A stretch of 64,000 nt of DNA from Paenibacillus sp. FSL R7-0273. Its GTDB lineage: Bacteria > Bacillota > Bacilli > Paenibacillales > Paenibacillaceae. The notes beneath the pieces were generated by a model. That model saw only the letters and a program-made list of their open reading frames with translations. It searched no databases and was not told where the DNA came from. Where the stretch lies: the NCBI RefSeq assembly GCF_000758625.1, contig NZ_CP009283.1, positions 5,219,501 to 5,283,500 on the forward strand, read 5' to 3'. The position numbers were made by a program, and so were the translations under genes. Positions 9,247 to 18,700 of the stretch are shown piece after piece; within the stretch, counting starts at the first letter, position 1, and each line of letters opens with the position of its first letter.

Positions 9247-10155
9247 TTGAACGTACAGCAGCTAAAAGTATTTGTGGAGGTTATGCGCAGGGAGACTTTG
9301 CAGGAAGCAGCGGAGACGCTGGAGCTTACCCAGCCGACCGTCAGCTTTCATCTGCGCAAGCTGGAGGAGAGCCTCGGGACTCCGCTGTTCCGCAAGCAGT
9401 CGAGGAAGCTGATCCGCACGGAGGCGGCGGAAGAACTGCTGCCGTATGCTCGGCGCGTCGTTTCACTCATGGAGGAGGCGGCAGAACGAATGCGGGCACG
9501 GGCCTTGCATACACACAGCCGGCTGAAGCTTGGCGCGAGCTATACCCCGGCCACTTATTATCTGCCGCCGTTTTTGGCGGATTACAGGCACCAGTATCCT
9601 GATACGGACTTATTGCTGACGGTTAAAAAAGCCGAAACGGTGCTTTCGCTGTTAAGACACCACGAAATTGATGCAGCGGTCATCTCACTGCCGGACGAGC
9701 CGCTGAAGGGACTGCAGGTGCTGCCGCTTATTGAGGATGAGCTGCAGCTGGTGATGAAGCCCGGCCATCCGCTCGGCGGAGCTGAGCCCCTGACTGCGGA
9801 GCAGCTGCAGGGCGAGACCTTTCTGCTCCATGAGCAGGGCTCTACCTCCCGGCAGCTGGCCGAGGAGTGGGCGGCTTACGCCGGCGTCCAGTTCCGGTCC
9901 GTCATGGAGCTGGGAGCGATCGAGACGATCAAGGAGACGCTGAAGTTCAACTCCGGCATCGGGGTGCTGCCGCTGCGCAGCGTCCTCAAGGAGACCGCAG
10001 CCGGCGAGCTGATCCGGCGGCCCCTGCCGGGAGACGGGTACGTCAACCGCCGGCACATCTGCCTCGTCTACCGGGACGAGCCGATCTATGCGCGGCATAT
10101 CCGGGATTTTATCGAGTATATCCGGGGGATTGCCGGTGCCGGCTCTTCTTCCTGA
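9247..10155 (+). CDS. LysR-family transcriptional regulator
   Basis: A DNA-binding activator/repressor of about 302 residues. The N-terminal winged helix (1-60) reads NVQQLKVFVEVMRRETLQEA and LTQPTVSFHLRKLEESLG, the canonical LysR helix-turn-helix; the rest is a periplasmic-binding-like effector domain. I prefer TTG 9247, ten bases after AGAGGGGG; GTG 9238 is in frame but only one base from the Shine-Dalgarno. It is divergent from the ABC importer with a phosphoesterase, so the transporter operon is the likely target and its substrate the likely effector. It is followed directly by the 51-bp tandem repeat. Confidence 0.9.
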   Translation: MNVQQLKVFVEVMRRETLQEAAETLELTQPTVSFHLRKLEESLGTPLFRKQSRKLIRTEAAEELLPYARRVVSLMEEAAERMRARALHTHSRLKLGASYTPATYYLPPFLADYRHQYPDTDLLLTVKKAETVLSLLRHHEIDAAVISLPDEPLKGLQVLPLIEDELQLVMKPGHPLGGAEPLTAEQLQGETFLLHEQGSTSRQLAEEWAAYAGVQFRSVMELGAIETIKETLKFNSGIGVLPLRSVLKETAAGELIRRPLPGDGYVNRRHICLVYRDEPIYARHIRDFIEYIRGIAGAGSSS

Positions 10156-10166
10156 TTCGCTCCCAC

Positions 10167-10364
10167 CGCCTGCTGTCCGGCCTAACAACGGGACTTTTAC
10201 CGTTATTTTTGCGTCCCCGCCTGCTTTCCGGCCTAACAACGGGACTTTTACCGTTATTTTTGCGTCCCCGCCTGCTTTCCGGCCCAACAACGGGACTTTT
10301 ACCGTTATTTTCGCGTCCCCGCCTGCTTTCCGGCCTAACAACGGGACTTTTACCGTTATTTTCA
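10167..10364. repeat. Tandem repeat, four units of 51 bp (cluster 1)
   Basis: Units begin at 10167, 10218, 10269 and 10320, each 51 bases, starting CGCCTGCTTTCCGGCC and then TAACAACGGGACTTTTACCG; the last lacks its end. Copies differ at only a few positions. Each holds the inverted repeat AACGG/CCGTT around an 8-base loop. Because 51 is a multiple of three, reading frames stay open through it in several phases; these are not genes. The array fills the gap between the convergent LysR and amino acid transporter genes. Confidence 0.95.
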
Positions 10365-10377
10365 CATTCTGCCTACT

Positions 10378-10420
10378 ACAAAAAGCTGCGCCTGGCGGAT
10401 TATCCGCACAGCGCAGCTTC
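10378..10420 (-). terminator. Rho-independent terminator of the amino acid ABC operon
   Basis: On the minus strand, AAGCTGCGC pairs with GCGCAGCTT, with an inner TGCGG/CCGC stem, and the hairpin is followed by TTTTTGTAG. It lies about 33 bases after the stop of the binding protein gene, the last in the operon. Confidence 0.8.
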
Positions 10421-10452
10421 ATTTGGATCCTGTATTCTTTACCAACTTATAG

Positions 10453-11331
10453 CTACTCGATTTTACCGCCCTCAACCACCAGCTCGTCGGTATAGCCTTC
10501 ACCGTAAACCTCATTCAGGGTCGCATTATACGCCTCATGAATGAACTGCTCCTTGCCCAGCGTCTCGAGCTCGGTGTTGAGCCAGTTCAGCAGCTCGGTG
10601 TTGCCCTTGGCTACTGCCGGGGCAATCGTATCCTGCCCGCCGAAGGCCGGGATGCTTACGGTGAAGCCGGGATTGGATTTGGTCCAGGCGATCAGCTCGG
10701 TGTTGTCATTGGCAATCGCGGCGCCGCGGCCGTCCTTGAGTGCAGAGAAAATCTCGGTATACTGGTCGAATTTCAGCAGCTCAATGTCCGGATATTCTTT
10801 GGTGAAGTAGGTTTCAGCCGTAGTCCCCTTGGCGACGATCAGCCTCTGGCCTTTCTCCTTCAGCTGGTCGATGGAGGTGATCGGCGCACTGTCCGGGGAG
10901 ACGATCCCGAAGGAGAGCTTCATATACGGGCTGGCAAAATCGACCTTTTCCTTCCGCTCATCCGTAACCGTAAAGTTGGCCATAATGATGTCCACTTTAT
11001 TGGATTCGAGGTAGGCTACACGGCTGGCCGCATCCACCAGGACAAATTCTGCCTTGGATTCATCGCCGAGCAGATCCTTGGCAAATCTTTTGGCAATATA
11101 GACGTCAAAGCCCTGATTCTTTCCTTCGGAATCCACATAGCCAAACGGCGGCTTGTCGGCAAATACCCCGATCCGGATCTTATCGTTCTTCTTCAGCTGT
11201 TCAATCGAATCAAACTTGGAAGAAGACGAATTCGATCCGACGTTGTTATCCGAATTACTGCATGCAGTCAGTCCCACCAGCAGCATACTTGCCGCAATAA
11301 TACCCGTTACTAATTTTCTGCCTTTACCCAT
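10453..11331 (-). CDS. Polar amino acid ABC transporter binding lipoprotein (cysteine/cystine-like)
   Basis: A substrate-binding lipoprotein of 292 residues in family 3 of solute-binding proteins. The signal peptide ends in the lipobox VGLTAC, followed by a Ser/Asn-rich linker. Mature features are RIGVFADKPPFGYVD, GFDVYIAKRFAKDL, VDIIMANFTVT and KVDFASPYMKL, the family signatures. The pattern, especially VLVDAASRVAYLESNKVDI, resembles cysteine-binding CjaA-type proteins as I remember them, so cystine or cysteine is the suggested ligand. I chose ATG 11331 because AGGGGA is eight bases upstream; ATG 11340 overlaps it. It is the last of four same-strand genes, 18 bases after the ATPase. Confidence 0.88.
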   Translation of the reverse strand: MGKGRKLVTGIIAASMLLVGLTACSNSDNNVGSNSSSSKFDSIEQLKKNDKIRIGVFADKPPFGYVDSEGKNQGFDVYIAKRFAKDLLGDESKAEFVLVDAASRVAYLESNKVDIIMANFTVTDERKEKVDFASPYMKLSFGIVSPDSAPITSIDQLKEKGQRLIVAKGTTAETYFTKEYPDIELLKFDQYTEIFSALKDGRGAAIANDNTELIAWTKSNPGFTVSIPAFGGQDTIAPAVAKGNTELLNWLNTELETLGKEQFIHEAYNATLNEVYGEGYTDELVVEGGKIE

Positions 11332-11349
11332 CTCTCTCATCCCCTGTTT

Positions 11350-12105
11350 CTATAGTTTGTTGTACTCAAAAATATTAAGAAAGTGCTGTGCACGTTCTGT
11401 CGCAGGACTGGTGAAGAACTGCTCCGGCGGAGCAACCTCACATACGGTGCCTTGATCCATAAAAACGATACGGTCGCCAACCGATTTGGCGAATCCCATC
11501 TCATGCGTCACAATAATCATCGTCATGCCCTGCTTTGCCAGCCCCAGGATGACATCAAGCACCTCGCGCACCATCTCGGGATCAAGCGAAGCCGTTACCT
11601 CATCGAATAAAATAATGTCCGGATTCATGCACAGCGCCCGCACAATCGCGATCCGCTGCTTTTGCCCGCCTGACAGCTGCCGGGGATAATCGCCCGCCCG
11701 GTCGGCCAGGCCGACCCGATCCAGCAGCTCCTGCGCCTGCTGCTGCGCTTCCGTACGCTCTCTCCGCTGCACCTTCAGCGGCCCCAGCAGAATATTCTCC
11801 ATCACCGTCATATGCGGAAACAGCTCATAATTCTGGAATACCATCCCGATATGCTGGCGCAGCTCGCGCCAATTGACATCCCCTCCGGCCAGATCCTGGC
11901 CGCGGTATAGAATATGTCCGCCCTGCACCGGCTCAAGACCGTTGAGACAGCGCAGTAAGGTGCTTTTGCCGCAGCCGGAAGGCCCGAGAATGACAATGAC
12001 CTCTCCGCGCTCCACCTGCAGATCAATTCCTTTCAGCACCTGACGGTCACCGAATGTCTTATGGACATCCTGTACCTCCAGCAGCAGCTCACCTGTCTTC
12101 ATCAT
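11350..12105 (-). CDS. Polar amino acid ABC transporter ATPase (GlnQ type)
   Basis: ATPase of 251 residues for an amino acid importer. It shows Walker A GPSGCGKST, signature LSGGQKQR, Walker B IILFDEVTASLDPE and the H-loop TIIVTHEMGFAKSVGDR, all as in GlnQ/ArtP proteins. ATG 12105 (tandem MM) is preferred because GGAGGAAGG lies ten bases upstream. A start at 12138 would overlap the permease and that ribosome binding site. It energises the two permeases encoded just upstream. Confidence 0.92.
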   Translation of the reverse strand: MMKTGELLLEVQDVHKTFGDRQVLKGIDLQVERGEVIVILGPSGCGKSTLLRCLNGLEPVQGGHILYRGQDLAGGDVNWRELRQHIGMVFQNYELFPHMTVMENILLGPLKVQRRERTEAQQQAQELLDRVGLADRAGDYPRQLSGGQKQRIAIVRALCMNPDIILFDEVTASLDPEMVREVLDVILGLAKQGMTMIIVTHEMGFAKSVGDRIVFMDQGTVCEVAPPEQFFTSPATERAQHFLNIFEYNKL

Positions 12106-12125
12106 ATCTGCATTTCCTTCCTCCG

Positions 12126-12803
12126 CTAATTTTGCCATTTATGCTCGAATCTCCTGGATAGTCTGGACAGCGGGTAACAGACAAGGAAATACAGGATAAA
12201 GATGAACCCGTACACCCAGAACGAGGCATTCGGCGCTTTGATCACACCCAGCTCAATAATCTGCTGCCCGATCTTTACCACCTCGATAACACCGATCAGC
12301 ACAACCAGCGACGTTGTTTTCACCATCCGGGTAGCCAGATTGATCGAGCCCGGCAGCATCCGCCGCACCGCCTGCGGGATCAGAATATGCCGGTACAGCT
12401 GACCTCTGCTTAAGCCCAGCGCCTGCCCCGACTCCACCTGATGCTTAGGCATCGATTCCAGCGCGCCGCGCACAATATCGCCGATCTCCGCCGCCCCCCA
12501 GAGACTGAACACCAGGATCGCAGTAGCCTCTCCGCTGATATCAATGTGCAGCATAGGCGAAAAGCTGAAATGCACCACGTACAGCCAGACCAGGATCGGA
12601 ATAATCCGGAAGGCCTCCAGGTACAGCCGCAGAACAAGCCGCAAAGGCCGGGAATTCACCGTCCGCAGCAGGCCCATCAGCACCCCCAGCACAGTCCCTA
12701 TAACAATGGAGACAAAAGAAATTTCGATCGTAACCAGCAGTCCCCCGAGCAGCCGCTCGAAGTTCGAGCCCTCAAACAGCACCTCAATTCCCGAATTCGG
12801 CAT
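12126..12803 (-). CDS. Polar amino acid ABC transporter permease (second)
   Basis: A membrane permease of 225 residues with five or so helices, of the HisM/GlnP family. The ATPase-contact EAA loop is visible as ESGQALGLSRGQLYRHILIP. Its start overlaps the preceding permease gene by 20 bases, with AAGGAAGGTG just upstream of the ATG. Two non-identical permeases of this family normally form a heterodimeric channel. The reading MPNSGIEVLFEG begins directly with the periplasmic-side helix, as is common in the family. Confidence 0.92.
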   Translation of the reverse strand: MPNSGIEVLFEGSNFERLLGGLLVTIEISFVSIVIGTVLGVLMGLLRTVNSRPLRLVLRLYLEAFRIIPILVWLYVVHFSFSPMLHIDISGEATAILVFSLWGAAEIGDIVRGALESMPKHQVESGQALGLSRGQLYRHILIPQAVRRMLPGSINLATRMVKTTSLVVLIGVIEVVKIGQQIIELGVIKAPNASFWVYGFIFILYFLVCYPLSRLSRRFEHKWQN

Positions 12804-13449
12804 GCCGCACCTTCCTTTCCACCCAGCTGAGCAGGAGCGACAAAGGCAGCACCAGAATCAGATAGGCCAGCACCAGCAGCAGCAGGGATTCCGCAGTTTT
12901 GTAATGCATGCCGATCAGATCCTTGGCGACGTTCATCAGGTCCATCAAGGCGATCGCCCCGACAATGGACGTTTCCTTCAGCAGAAAAATCGCGTTCGCT
13001 CCCAAAGAAGGAATACTGATAGCCAGCGCCTGCGGAAGAATCACGTATCTCGCCAGCTGCACCTTGCTCAGTCCGATACTAAGCCCCGACTCCAGCTGTG
13101 TCCGTCCGACCGCCTCGATTCCGCTTCTGAACGCTTCCGTCATGTAGCTGCCTCCGAGAAAAGTCATCCCGACCACCGCACACTGGAACTCGCTCATGTG
13201 AATGCCCACCTTCGGCAAGCCGTAATACAGGAAGAACAGCTGGACCAGCAGCGGCGTGTTTCTCGACAATTCGATGTAAGCCAGAATAATGCTTCTAAGC
13301 CCTTTAACCTTATAAAAAAGCACCAGACTAAACACAAGCCCGAGCACGAGCGACAGCGCAATCGCGATTAACGCCAGCTTCACCGTCAGCCACATGGCAT
13401 CCCCGTACAAGGGCAGGCTTTCCATAATAAACTCCCAGTCTAAATTCAT
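12784..13449 (-). CDS. Polar amino acid ABC transporter permease (first)
   Basis: First gene of the amino acid importer operon, 221 residues and about five transmembrane helices, family HisM/GlnP. The EAA-type loop reads ESGLSIGLSKVQLARYVILP. ATG 13449 has GGAAGG eight bases upstream, so it is chosen over the GTG at 13455. It partners with the second permease. A candidate promoter with a 17-base spacer lies about 105 bases upstream. Confidence 0.92.
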   Translation of the reverse strand: MNLDWEFIMESLPLYGDAMWLTVKLALIAIALSLVLGLVFSLVLFYKVKGLRSIILAYIELSRNTPLLVQLFFLYYGLPKVGIHMSEFQCAVVGMTFLGGSYMTEAFRSGIEAVGRTQLESGLSIGLSKVQLARYVILPQALAISIPSLGANAIFLLKETSIVGAIALMDLMNVAKDLIGMHYKTAESLLLLVLAYLILVLPLSLLLSWVERKVRHAEFGN

Positions 13450-13554
13450 CAGCACAACCTTCCGTCCGCCAAAATAAAGCCCTAAATCTGACAGCTAATT
13501 AACAACCAATGTGATCGGTTTACTAGGGTGATTTTATCCCGAAGCTGACATAAG

Positions 13555-13583
13555 GTGATATGATTAATTTCACACTATTCCAA
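13555..13583 (-). promoter_or_regulatory. Candidate sigma-A promoter of the amino acid ABC operon
   Basis: Reading the minus strand, TTGGAA (13583-13578) and TATCAC (13560-13555) are separated by 17 bases; each matches four of six consensus positions. The -35 region lies in ATTACTTGGAATAGTG, which recalls sites of the cysteine regulator CymR (from memory). That would fit a cystine transporter, but it is weak evidence. Confidence 0.35.
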
Positions 13584-13604
13584 GTAATTAACTATGTATT
13601 TTTA

Positions 13605-13650
13605 CAAAAAAAACACCGCCAACTTCCTCCGGGTAGAGGTGCTGACGGTT
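13605..13650 (-). terminator. Rho-independent terminator of the HIT gene
   Basis: On the minus strand a long imperfect hairpin (ACCGTCAGC pairing with GTTGGCGGT, inner CCTC/GAGG) is followed by eight T residues. It begins about 12 bases after the HIT stop codon. Confidence 0.8.
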
Positions 13651-13661
13651 AAAATGCTGTG

Positions 13662-14084
13662 CTATAAATATTTTTGCAGCAGTGCGATCCGTTCTGCATA
13701 CTCCTCATCTGTTAAATACGCCTGCCCCGGATTCATCTCAAAGGTTGAGCCCCAGTCCTTCTGCCCCTCATATTTAGGCACAATATGCATATGCAGATGA
13801 TGCAGCTTGTCCCCGTAAGCCCCGTAATTGAGTTTGTCCGGCCCGAAGGCCTGGTCGATCGCGGCAGCCGCTTTTTGCACATCGCCCATAAAGGCCGCCA
13901 ATTCTTCAGGGGAAAGCTGGAACAGCTCCTTTACATGATCCTTGTATACGACATTGCATCTGCCCTTATACGTCTGCTCCTTGAACAGGAATACCGTCGA
14001 TACCGCAAGCTGTGCCACCTCCAGCATCAGGTTATCCCGGCGCTCATCCTCCATACAATACATGTACTCGTTATTCTTTTCCAT
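13662..14084 (-). CDS. HIT-family nucleotide hydrolase/transferase
   Basis: A small cytoplasmic protein of 140 residues. The histidine triad HLHMHIVP lies at about 96-103 and supplies the nucleophilic histidine that attacks the alpha phosphate of nucleotide substrates. Upstream, KGRCNVVYKDHVKELFQLSP resembles the HIT core strand and the helix that precedes the triad. The family (Hint, Fhit and relatives) splits AMP-lysine, AMP-NH2 or Ap4A-type compounds; the specific substrate is unknown. It is monocistronic, bounded by terminators on both sides, with AAGGGATG upstream of the start. Confidence 0.9.
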   Translation of the reverse strand: MEKNNEYMYCMEDERRDNLMLEVAQLAVSTVFLFKEQTYKGRCNVVYKDHVKELFQLSPEELAAFMGDVQKAAAAIDQAFGPDKLNYGAYGDKLHHLHMHIVPKYEGQKDWGSTFEMNPGQAYLTDEEYAERIALLQKYL

Positions 14085-14181
14085 GTGCTACATCCCTTCA
14101 GGTGTCATTATGTACGCCCTATCTCTTCTATCCTGCTCTTATAATCTGCTGCCTGCAGTTACAATAGTTACAGGCTCCGGC

Positions 14182-14230
14182 AAAAAAAAAGAAACGGGCC
14201 CCTCCTTCCTAAAAAAGGGGGGCCGTTTCA
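14182..14230 (-). terminator. Rho-independent terminator upstream of the HIT gene
   Basis: On the minus strand GAAACGGCCCCCC pairs with GGGGCCCGTTTC around an A/T-rich loop and is followed by nine T residues. It insulates the HIT gene from minus-strand reading through the repeat cluster, whose nearest upstream gene is the GH43-like enzyme about 320 bases away. Confidence 0.8.
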
Positions 14231-14317
14231 TAAATTTAGCTGCGCTGCAGGGTTCCTTAGCCGTAATCATCCTGATCCCCGCAGATGAACCCGTACCGTT
14301 TGCTCACTTCCTGTAAG

Positions 14318-14501
14318 TAACGGACCCAGCAGCCCTTATTTCTGCTTTAGGTCCGTTTTTTGCAAGCTAACAGACACCAAAGCCCTTATGTCAGCGTATT
14401 CAGCCCATTATTCGCAGCTGGAGAAGCGATAAGGCCGCTGTGGTCCGTTAGCCCGGCTAGAATAGTTGATTTTCGGTAAATAAGAGCTCTGCTGTCCGTT
14501 A
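14318..14501. repeat. Intergenic repeat cluster with 50/51-bp spacing, two copies per strand (cluster 2)
   Basis: A motif TAACNGAC, about seven variable bases, then CCTTAT occurs on the plus strand at 14318 and 14368 (50 apart). It occurs on the minus strand ending at 14450 and 14501 (51 apart). The first copy forms a hairpin AACGGACC/GGTCCGTT with an inner AGCAG/CTGCT stem. Apart from this cluster and the terminator, the roughly 310 bases between 14231 and 14552 hold no gene I can support. Confidence 0.8.
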
Positions 14502-14552
14502 GGACTTCAAGATCCCGATTGATTCATGCTTAGGAACAAACAAATCCGCCCA

Positions 14553-15491
14553 TTAATCCTGCTCCGGCAGCAGCTTGAGCTCGAACGCCTCATTCCGGTC
14601 GCAGACAAGCACGCCATCAATTACATCCAGCCGGGCAGCCTGAACCGAGGAGCGGCGGCTCTGGTATCTGCCTTCAGGGGTGTCTTCGCTCTCGCTGCCG
14701 TCTCTGCCGGGATGCGTGAAGTAGAAGATGTAAGCCTCATCGCCCTGCACAACGACATCTGCATGCAGCCCGATGGTACCGTCATCCTCACGGGTTCCCG
14801 GCCGGTCCAGGATCAGACCGTTACGCTCCCATGTCTCCAGGTCAGCGGAGCGGAAGACGCCCTGCCCGCGCCATTCATCTACTATCATCCAGTAATGGTC
14901 TTTGAACCGGAAGACGTTGGCCCCTTCATGCGGCCGTCCGGTAATGACAGGTCCGGTAGCCTCCCACTGGTACAGGTCCTTGCTGTCCGCCGCATAGGTA
15001 TGCGACCCGTTCGCCTCATCCTTATACCACATGCGGAACCCGCCGCCGGGCAGCTTGTGGATGCAGGCATCGATTACCCGGTCCGAGCTCAGCTCAAGCT
15101 TGGAACAGAAGGTCCAGTCCAGCAGGTTAAGACTGGTATAATGGAGCATATCGCGCCGGTGGCCGGCCCAGCCTGACGGAATGCCCTGAATGTAGCTGAC
15201 GTACATATGGTACAGCCCGTCATGCCAGATAATCTCCGGTGCCCAGAACGTATTGCGGCCCCATTCCATATCGAGCCCCTGCAGGGTGCCGCGGTACAGC
15301 CAGCTTGTCCCGCCGTCGCGCGAGGAAGCAACACCGAGGTCTGTGCCGTGCACCCAGGCCACACCTTCTCCCTCCGCTGTCACTCTGCGGTTCGTATAAA
15401 TCATCCACCATTCCTGTGCTTCCCGGTTCCAGATGATGACCGGATCTGCTGCCCCGTCGTATACCGGGTCCCTGAATAAAGGTGCCTTCAT
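14553..15491 (-). CDS. GH43/GH32-like five-bladed beta-propeller glycosidase
   Basis: A 312-residue protein without a signal peptide, so probably cytoplasmic. Propeller-type repeats are seen: RDPVYDGAADPVIIWNREAQ with its acidic residue in the first blade (typical of a GH43 catalytic aspartate), then WAPEIIWHDGLYHMYVSYIQ, DACIHKLPGGGFRMWYKDE, HEGANVFRFKDHYWMIVDEW and GLHADVVVQGDEAYIFYFTH. Enzymes of this clan remove arabinose, xylose, galactose or anhydro-sugar units from oligosaccharides. It adjoins, but is separated by a terminator from, the lyase/hydrolase/importer operon, and probably acts on the imported oligosaccharides. The exact family (GH43, GH117 or a relative) is not settled by eye. 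Confidence 0.75.
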   Translation of the reverse strand: MKAPLFRDPVYDGAADPVIIWNREAQEWWMIYTNRRVTAEGEGVAWVHGTDLGVASSRDGGTSWLYRGTLQGLDMEWGRNTFWAPEIIWHDGLYHMYVSYIQGIPSGWAGHRRDMLHYTSLNLLDWTFCSKLELSSDRVIDACIHKLPGGGFRMWYKDEANGSHTYAADSKDLYQWEATGPVITGRPHEGANVFRFKDHYWMIVDEWRGQGVFRSADLETWERNGLILDRPGTREDDGTIGLHADVVVQGDEAYIFYFTHPGRDGSESEDTPEGRYQSRRSSVQAARLDVIDGVLVCDRNEAFELKLLPEQD

Positions 15492-15689
15492 TGTGTTATC
15501 CTCTCCCGCTGTAATTTGGTTGCTGTTCTTATAATCCAGCTTGCTCCACTCCCTTTGGCATCCATTAAAGACAGGCTTGCCTGCTCACGGGGAACTGATT
15601 TTAATACTACACTATTCTTATCTATCCGGTAATCTTCCCTTGTGCGCTTGCTCCCAAAAATGCCAGTGCGGCCCCCCGGAACTGCTGAA

Positions 15690-15730
15690 CAGAAAAGATG
15701 CAGTCTGCCCGAAGGGCAGCTGCATCCTTT
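15690..15730. terminator. Bidirectional hairpin terminator with TTCG-type loop
   Basis: GATGCAG and CTGCATC arms enclose an inner CTGCCC/GGGCAG stem. On the minus strand the loop is TTCG, and TTTTCTGTT follows. It is 20 bases beyond the stop of the 1797-codon gene and ends the utilisation operon. The plus strand also has a T run after the hairpin. Confidence 0.85.
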
Positions 15731-15747
15731 TTACGCCATCCTGTGCC

Positions 15748-18700
15748 TTACTTTACAGCTACAGATATTGTCCCGCTCTCTGTCTCGCCTGCCGCATTCA
15801 CCAGAACAGCACGATACTCATACACTCCTGCCGTTTTTCCTGACAGTACCGTTACTGCTGTCTGGGCAGCCGGTGTAGCTTCGCTGAGCTTTTGCGACTC
15901 TACCAGCCTGTCGTTCTCATACAGGCGGTATTCCGAAGCATTCGTGCCCCACCACAGGTTCATGGTAATGCTGTAGCTGCCGTCAGCATCCCAGTTGTCA
16001 TGGGATAACACCGGTTTGCCGGGAGCTGCATCCGTCACGCTGACGGTCAGCGGATCACTTTTCACCGTTCCGTAGCTATTGATCAGCTCACCGACATACG
16101 TATAGGTCCCGTTCGTTCTGCCGGATATTTCTGCCTTGGCGGTCTGGGCCTGCGGGGAGCTGCTCTTCAGCTCCTGGGTAGAGATCAGCCTGCCGTTTTC
16201 ATACAGCTTGAACGCAGTCCCGTTCTCTCCCCACCATAGATTCATAGTGACGGTGTAGCTGCCGTCTTTGAGTCCTGTATCATGCCCGTTGTTGTCAGAC
16301 AGCACCGGCTTGCCGGGTGCAGCAGTTGCGTCAGAGGGCCCGGTTCCTCCGGTCTTGCGGAACACCGCCTGCAGGTTCCAGTCGCGCGTTACATTGTAGG
16401 TTTTGACCCCTCCAAGATAACCGCCGGCATACGTTGTCAGATTAAACAGCGGGTATTCCGTCCACAGATAACCCGCAGATAAGCCGTAAAAGCTTACCGG
16501 CTCAACCCATTTCACAAATTCATAGCCGGGCGCGGGAACCGCAAGAACTGTAACGGCTGTAAGGTCCCCATGCACCGTCAACACGCTTCCTTCATTCCCT
16601 GAAGGCTGCGGGGCAGGCGGCAGGCCATTCGGATTAACATACACTATCGTTGTCCCGGCCGCAGGATCATTGGCTGTTGTGGTGATTGTGTAGACAGGAT
16701 CGTAGCCTGCGAGATCCGTGCCTGTCTGCCCGAAGAGCCGCAGCTCCGAAATATTGCCGTACCAGTTGCCGCCGTTAATCCGCAAATAACGGAACCCGGC
16801 GTCCTTGTACCGGTCCAGCACGCTGACCGGCTGCCATGTGTCATAGCTGTAGTTTTTGGAGCCTCCGGAGACCGTTATCCAGTTCACTCCGTCTGCCGAG
16901 GCGCTTACAGACACTCCAGAAGCTCTGGCCGGGAATCCGTTGCGGTTCAGTATTTCAATACGGTCAAGCTGAACCCGTTTGCTGCTGTCGGTTGCGCCAA
17001 AATCAAGGGTGTAAGTTCCGTATCCGCCGCCCCCGGCTCTTACATCCGGGAAGGTCGATATTTTCCCGTCGAACAATAGGGGGATCTCGCCCGCATCCAG
17101 GGTATTGTCCGAACCGGTAATATACGCCTCGGCTGCCGCATTAATCTCGTTTGCCGTATTTGAAACGAGAATTTTCCGGGACACCTGTGTATTGTTTGCA
17201 CCTGCGGTATAGCTGTCAGGGTAGCTGTATACGGTATCCGCCGGAGTACCGTCTGCCAAAGTGTAATCGAGCGAAATGGCGGCATAGCCCGGCTTCGTTC
17301 CGGCACTGACGGTGTACTCGGCCGTATAGGTGCCGTTCTGGTGGTCTGTAACCTGTACAGACTCCCCTTGGATCGCAGCCCGGATATTGCCGATCGGTTC
17401 ATCCGCTGAGAAGGACAGAACCACTTTATCCCCGATGACCGCTCTTGGCGGAACCGGCAGCGTATCCTGCACCGGCACGGCATTCTGCACGGTCAGACTG
17501 ATATCCCTGACCACACCGGCCGTTTCATAACGTTCCCCGAAAATATGCAGATCCGCAACAGTAAACGGCTGATCCTCCGTGTAATCATCCTTGTTCAACA
17601 CTCCTGCCGTAATGTCTTTCAGGCGGAAGTAGCGGAAGCCCGTATCCTTATATTCATTCTTCACCGTATAGCTGAACCAGCTGGTGGTATATTCTGAAAT
17701 ATCATCAGAGATCCGCACCCAGTTCGCATAATCATTGGAGGCCAGAATAACGGCTCCCTCAGATCGGGCAGGGAACGCTGCGTCCGGCAGCAGCCTGAAC
17801 GCATCCGGCTTCACCTTAAAGCCTGCACCGAAATCAATTGTGAACTGCTTCTCATCCGCAATCCAGCGGATCGGAATGCCGGATGCATACAGGTCAACCA
17901 GCGAAGCCATATTGATGCTTGCGCTGTCCGCAGCCCCGGAAGCTATGCCGGTCAGATCAAGCGCCCCGTCATCAAGCAGCGGGTTCAGCAGCCGCAGCCC
18001 GATTACCGCTTCCTTAAGCTCCAGCAGCGCCGTATTCCGCGCCGCTTCATCACCGGAGCTGATGAGCGCCAGTGCAGCATCATATTTGCTGCGGAACAGG
18101 GTATAGCCGGCTGTCTCATACTTTTGGGCCGGATCATAGGCGCTGATCACATTCGCAATTGTATCGCTATAAAGACCGGCCACCGTTACAGTGACTTCCA
18201 GCAGCTTAATAGCAGTTCCGTTTGTTAGCGTCACATAGAAGGAATAATCGCCGGGCGGCTGCGATGCCGGCAGCTTCCCGGTCAGTACGCCCACATTGCT
18301 GACGGAAATTTCGGCATCCGCCAGGAAGCCCGCATTATCTCCTGAAATGCCATAGGTTAAGCTCTGCCCGGCATTTGCCGCTGCATTGGAGACATCATAC
18401 TGCAGCTGTGCTGACGGATAGGCATCCAGCCCGAGCGTACTGGCATTTCCTTTGAAAGCCGGCGATTTAACTGTAGTGCTGTTGACGAGTACATGGTCTA
18501 ATTCGATAGAATCGCCAGGCTCCCCGGATACTCTGAAATAAAGGATCGAATCCGCCTGAAATGCGGTAGCAGGCAGAGCGGAGAGATTGATAACCGCATA
18601 TTTCCATTCCCCTCCGGTATCGGGCAGCCGGAACGAAGTAAACGGCTCCTTGTCTGTGTCGCCCTGCAGAGCCAGCGTTGTAATAGCATCGCTTTTGATC

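Noticed and set aside
9685..10544. Frames of 225-245 codons over the LysR end and the first tandem repeat
   Set aside because: They are shadows of the LysR gene extended by the 51-bp repeat; their sequence is repetitive without ribosome binding sites.
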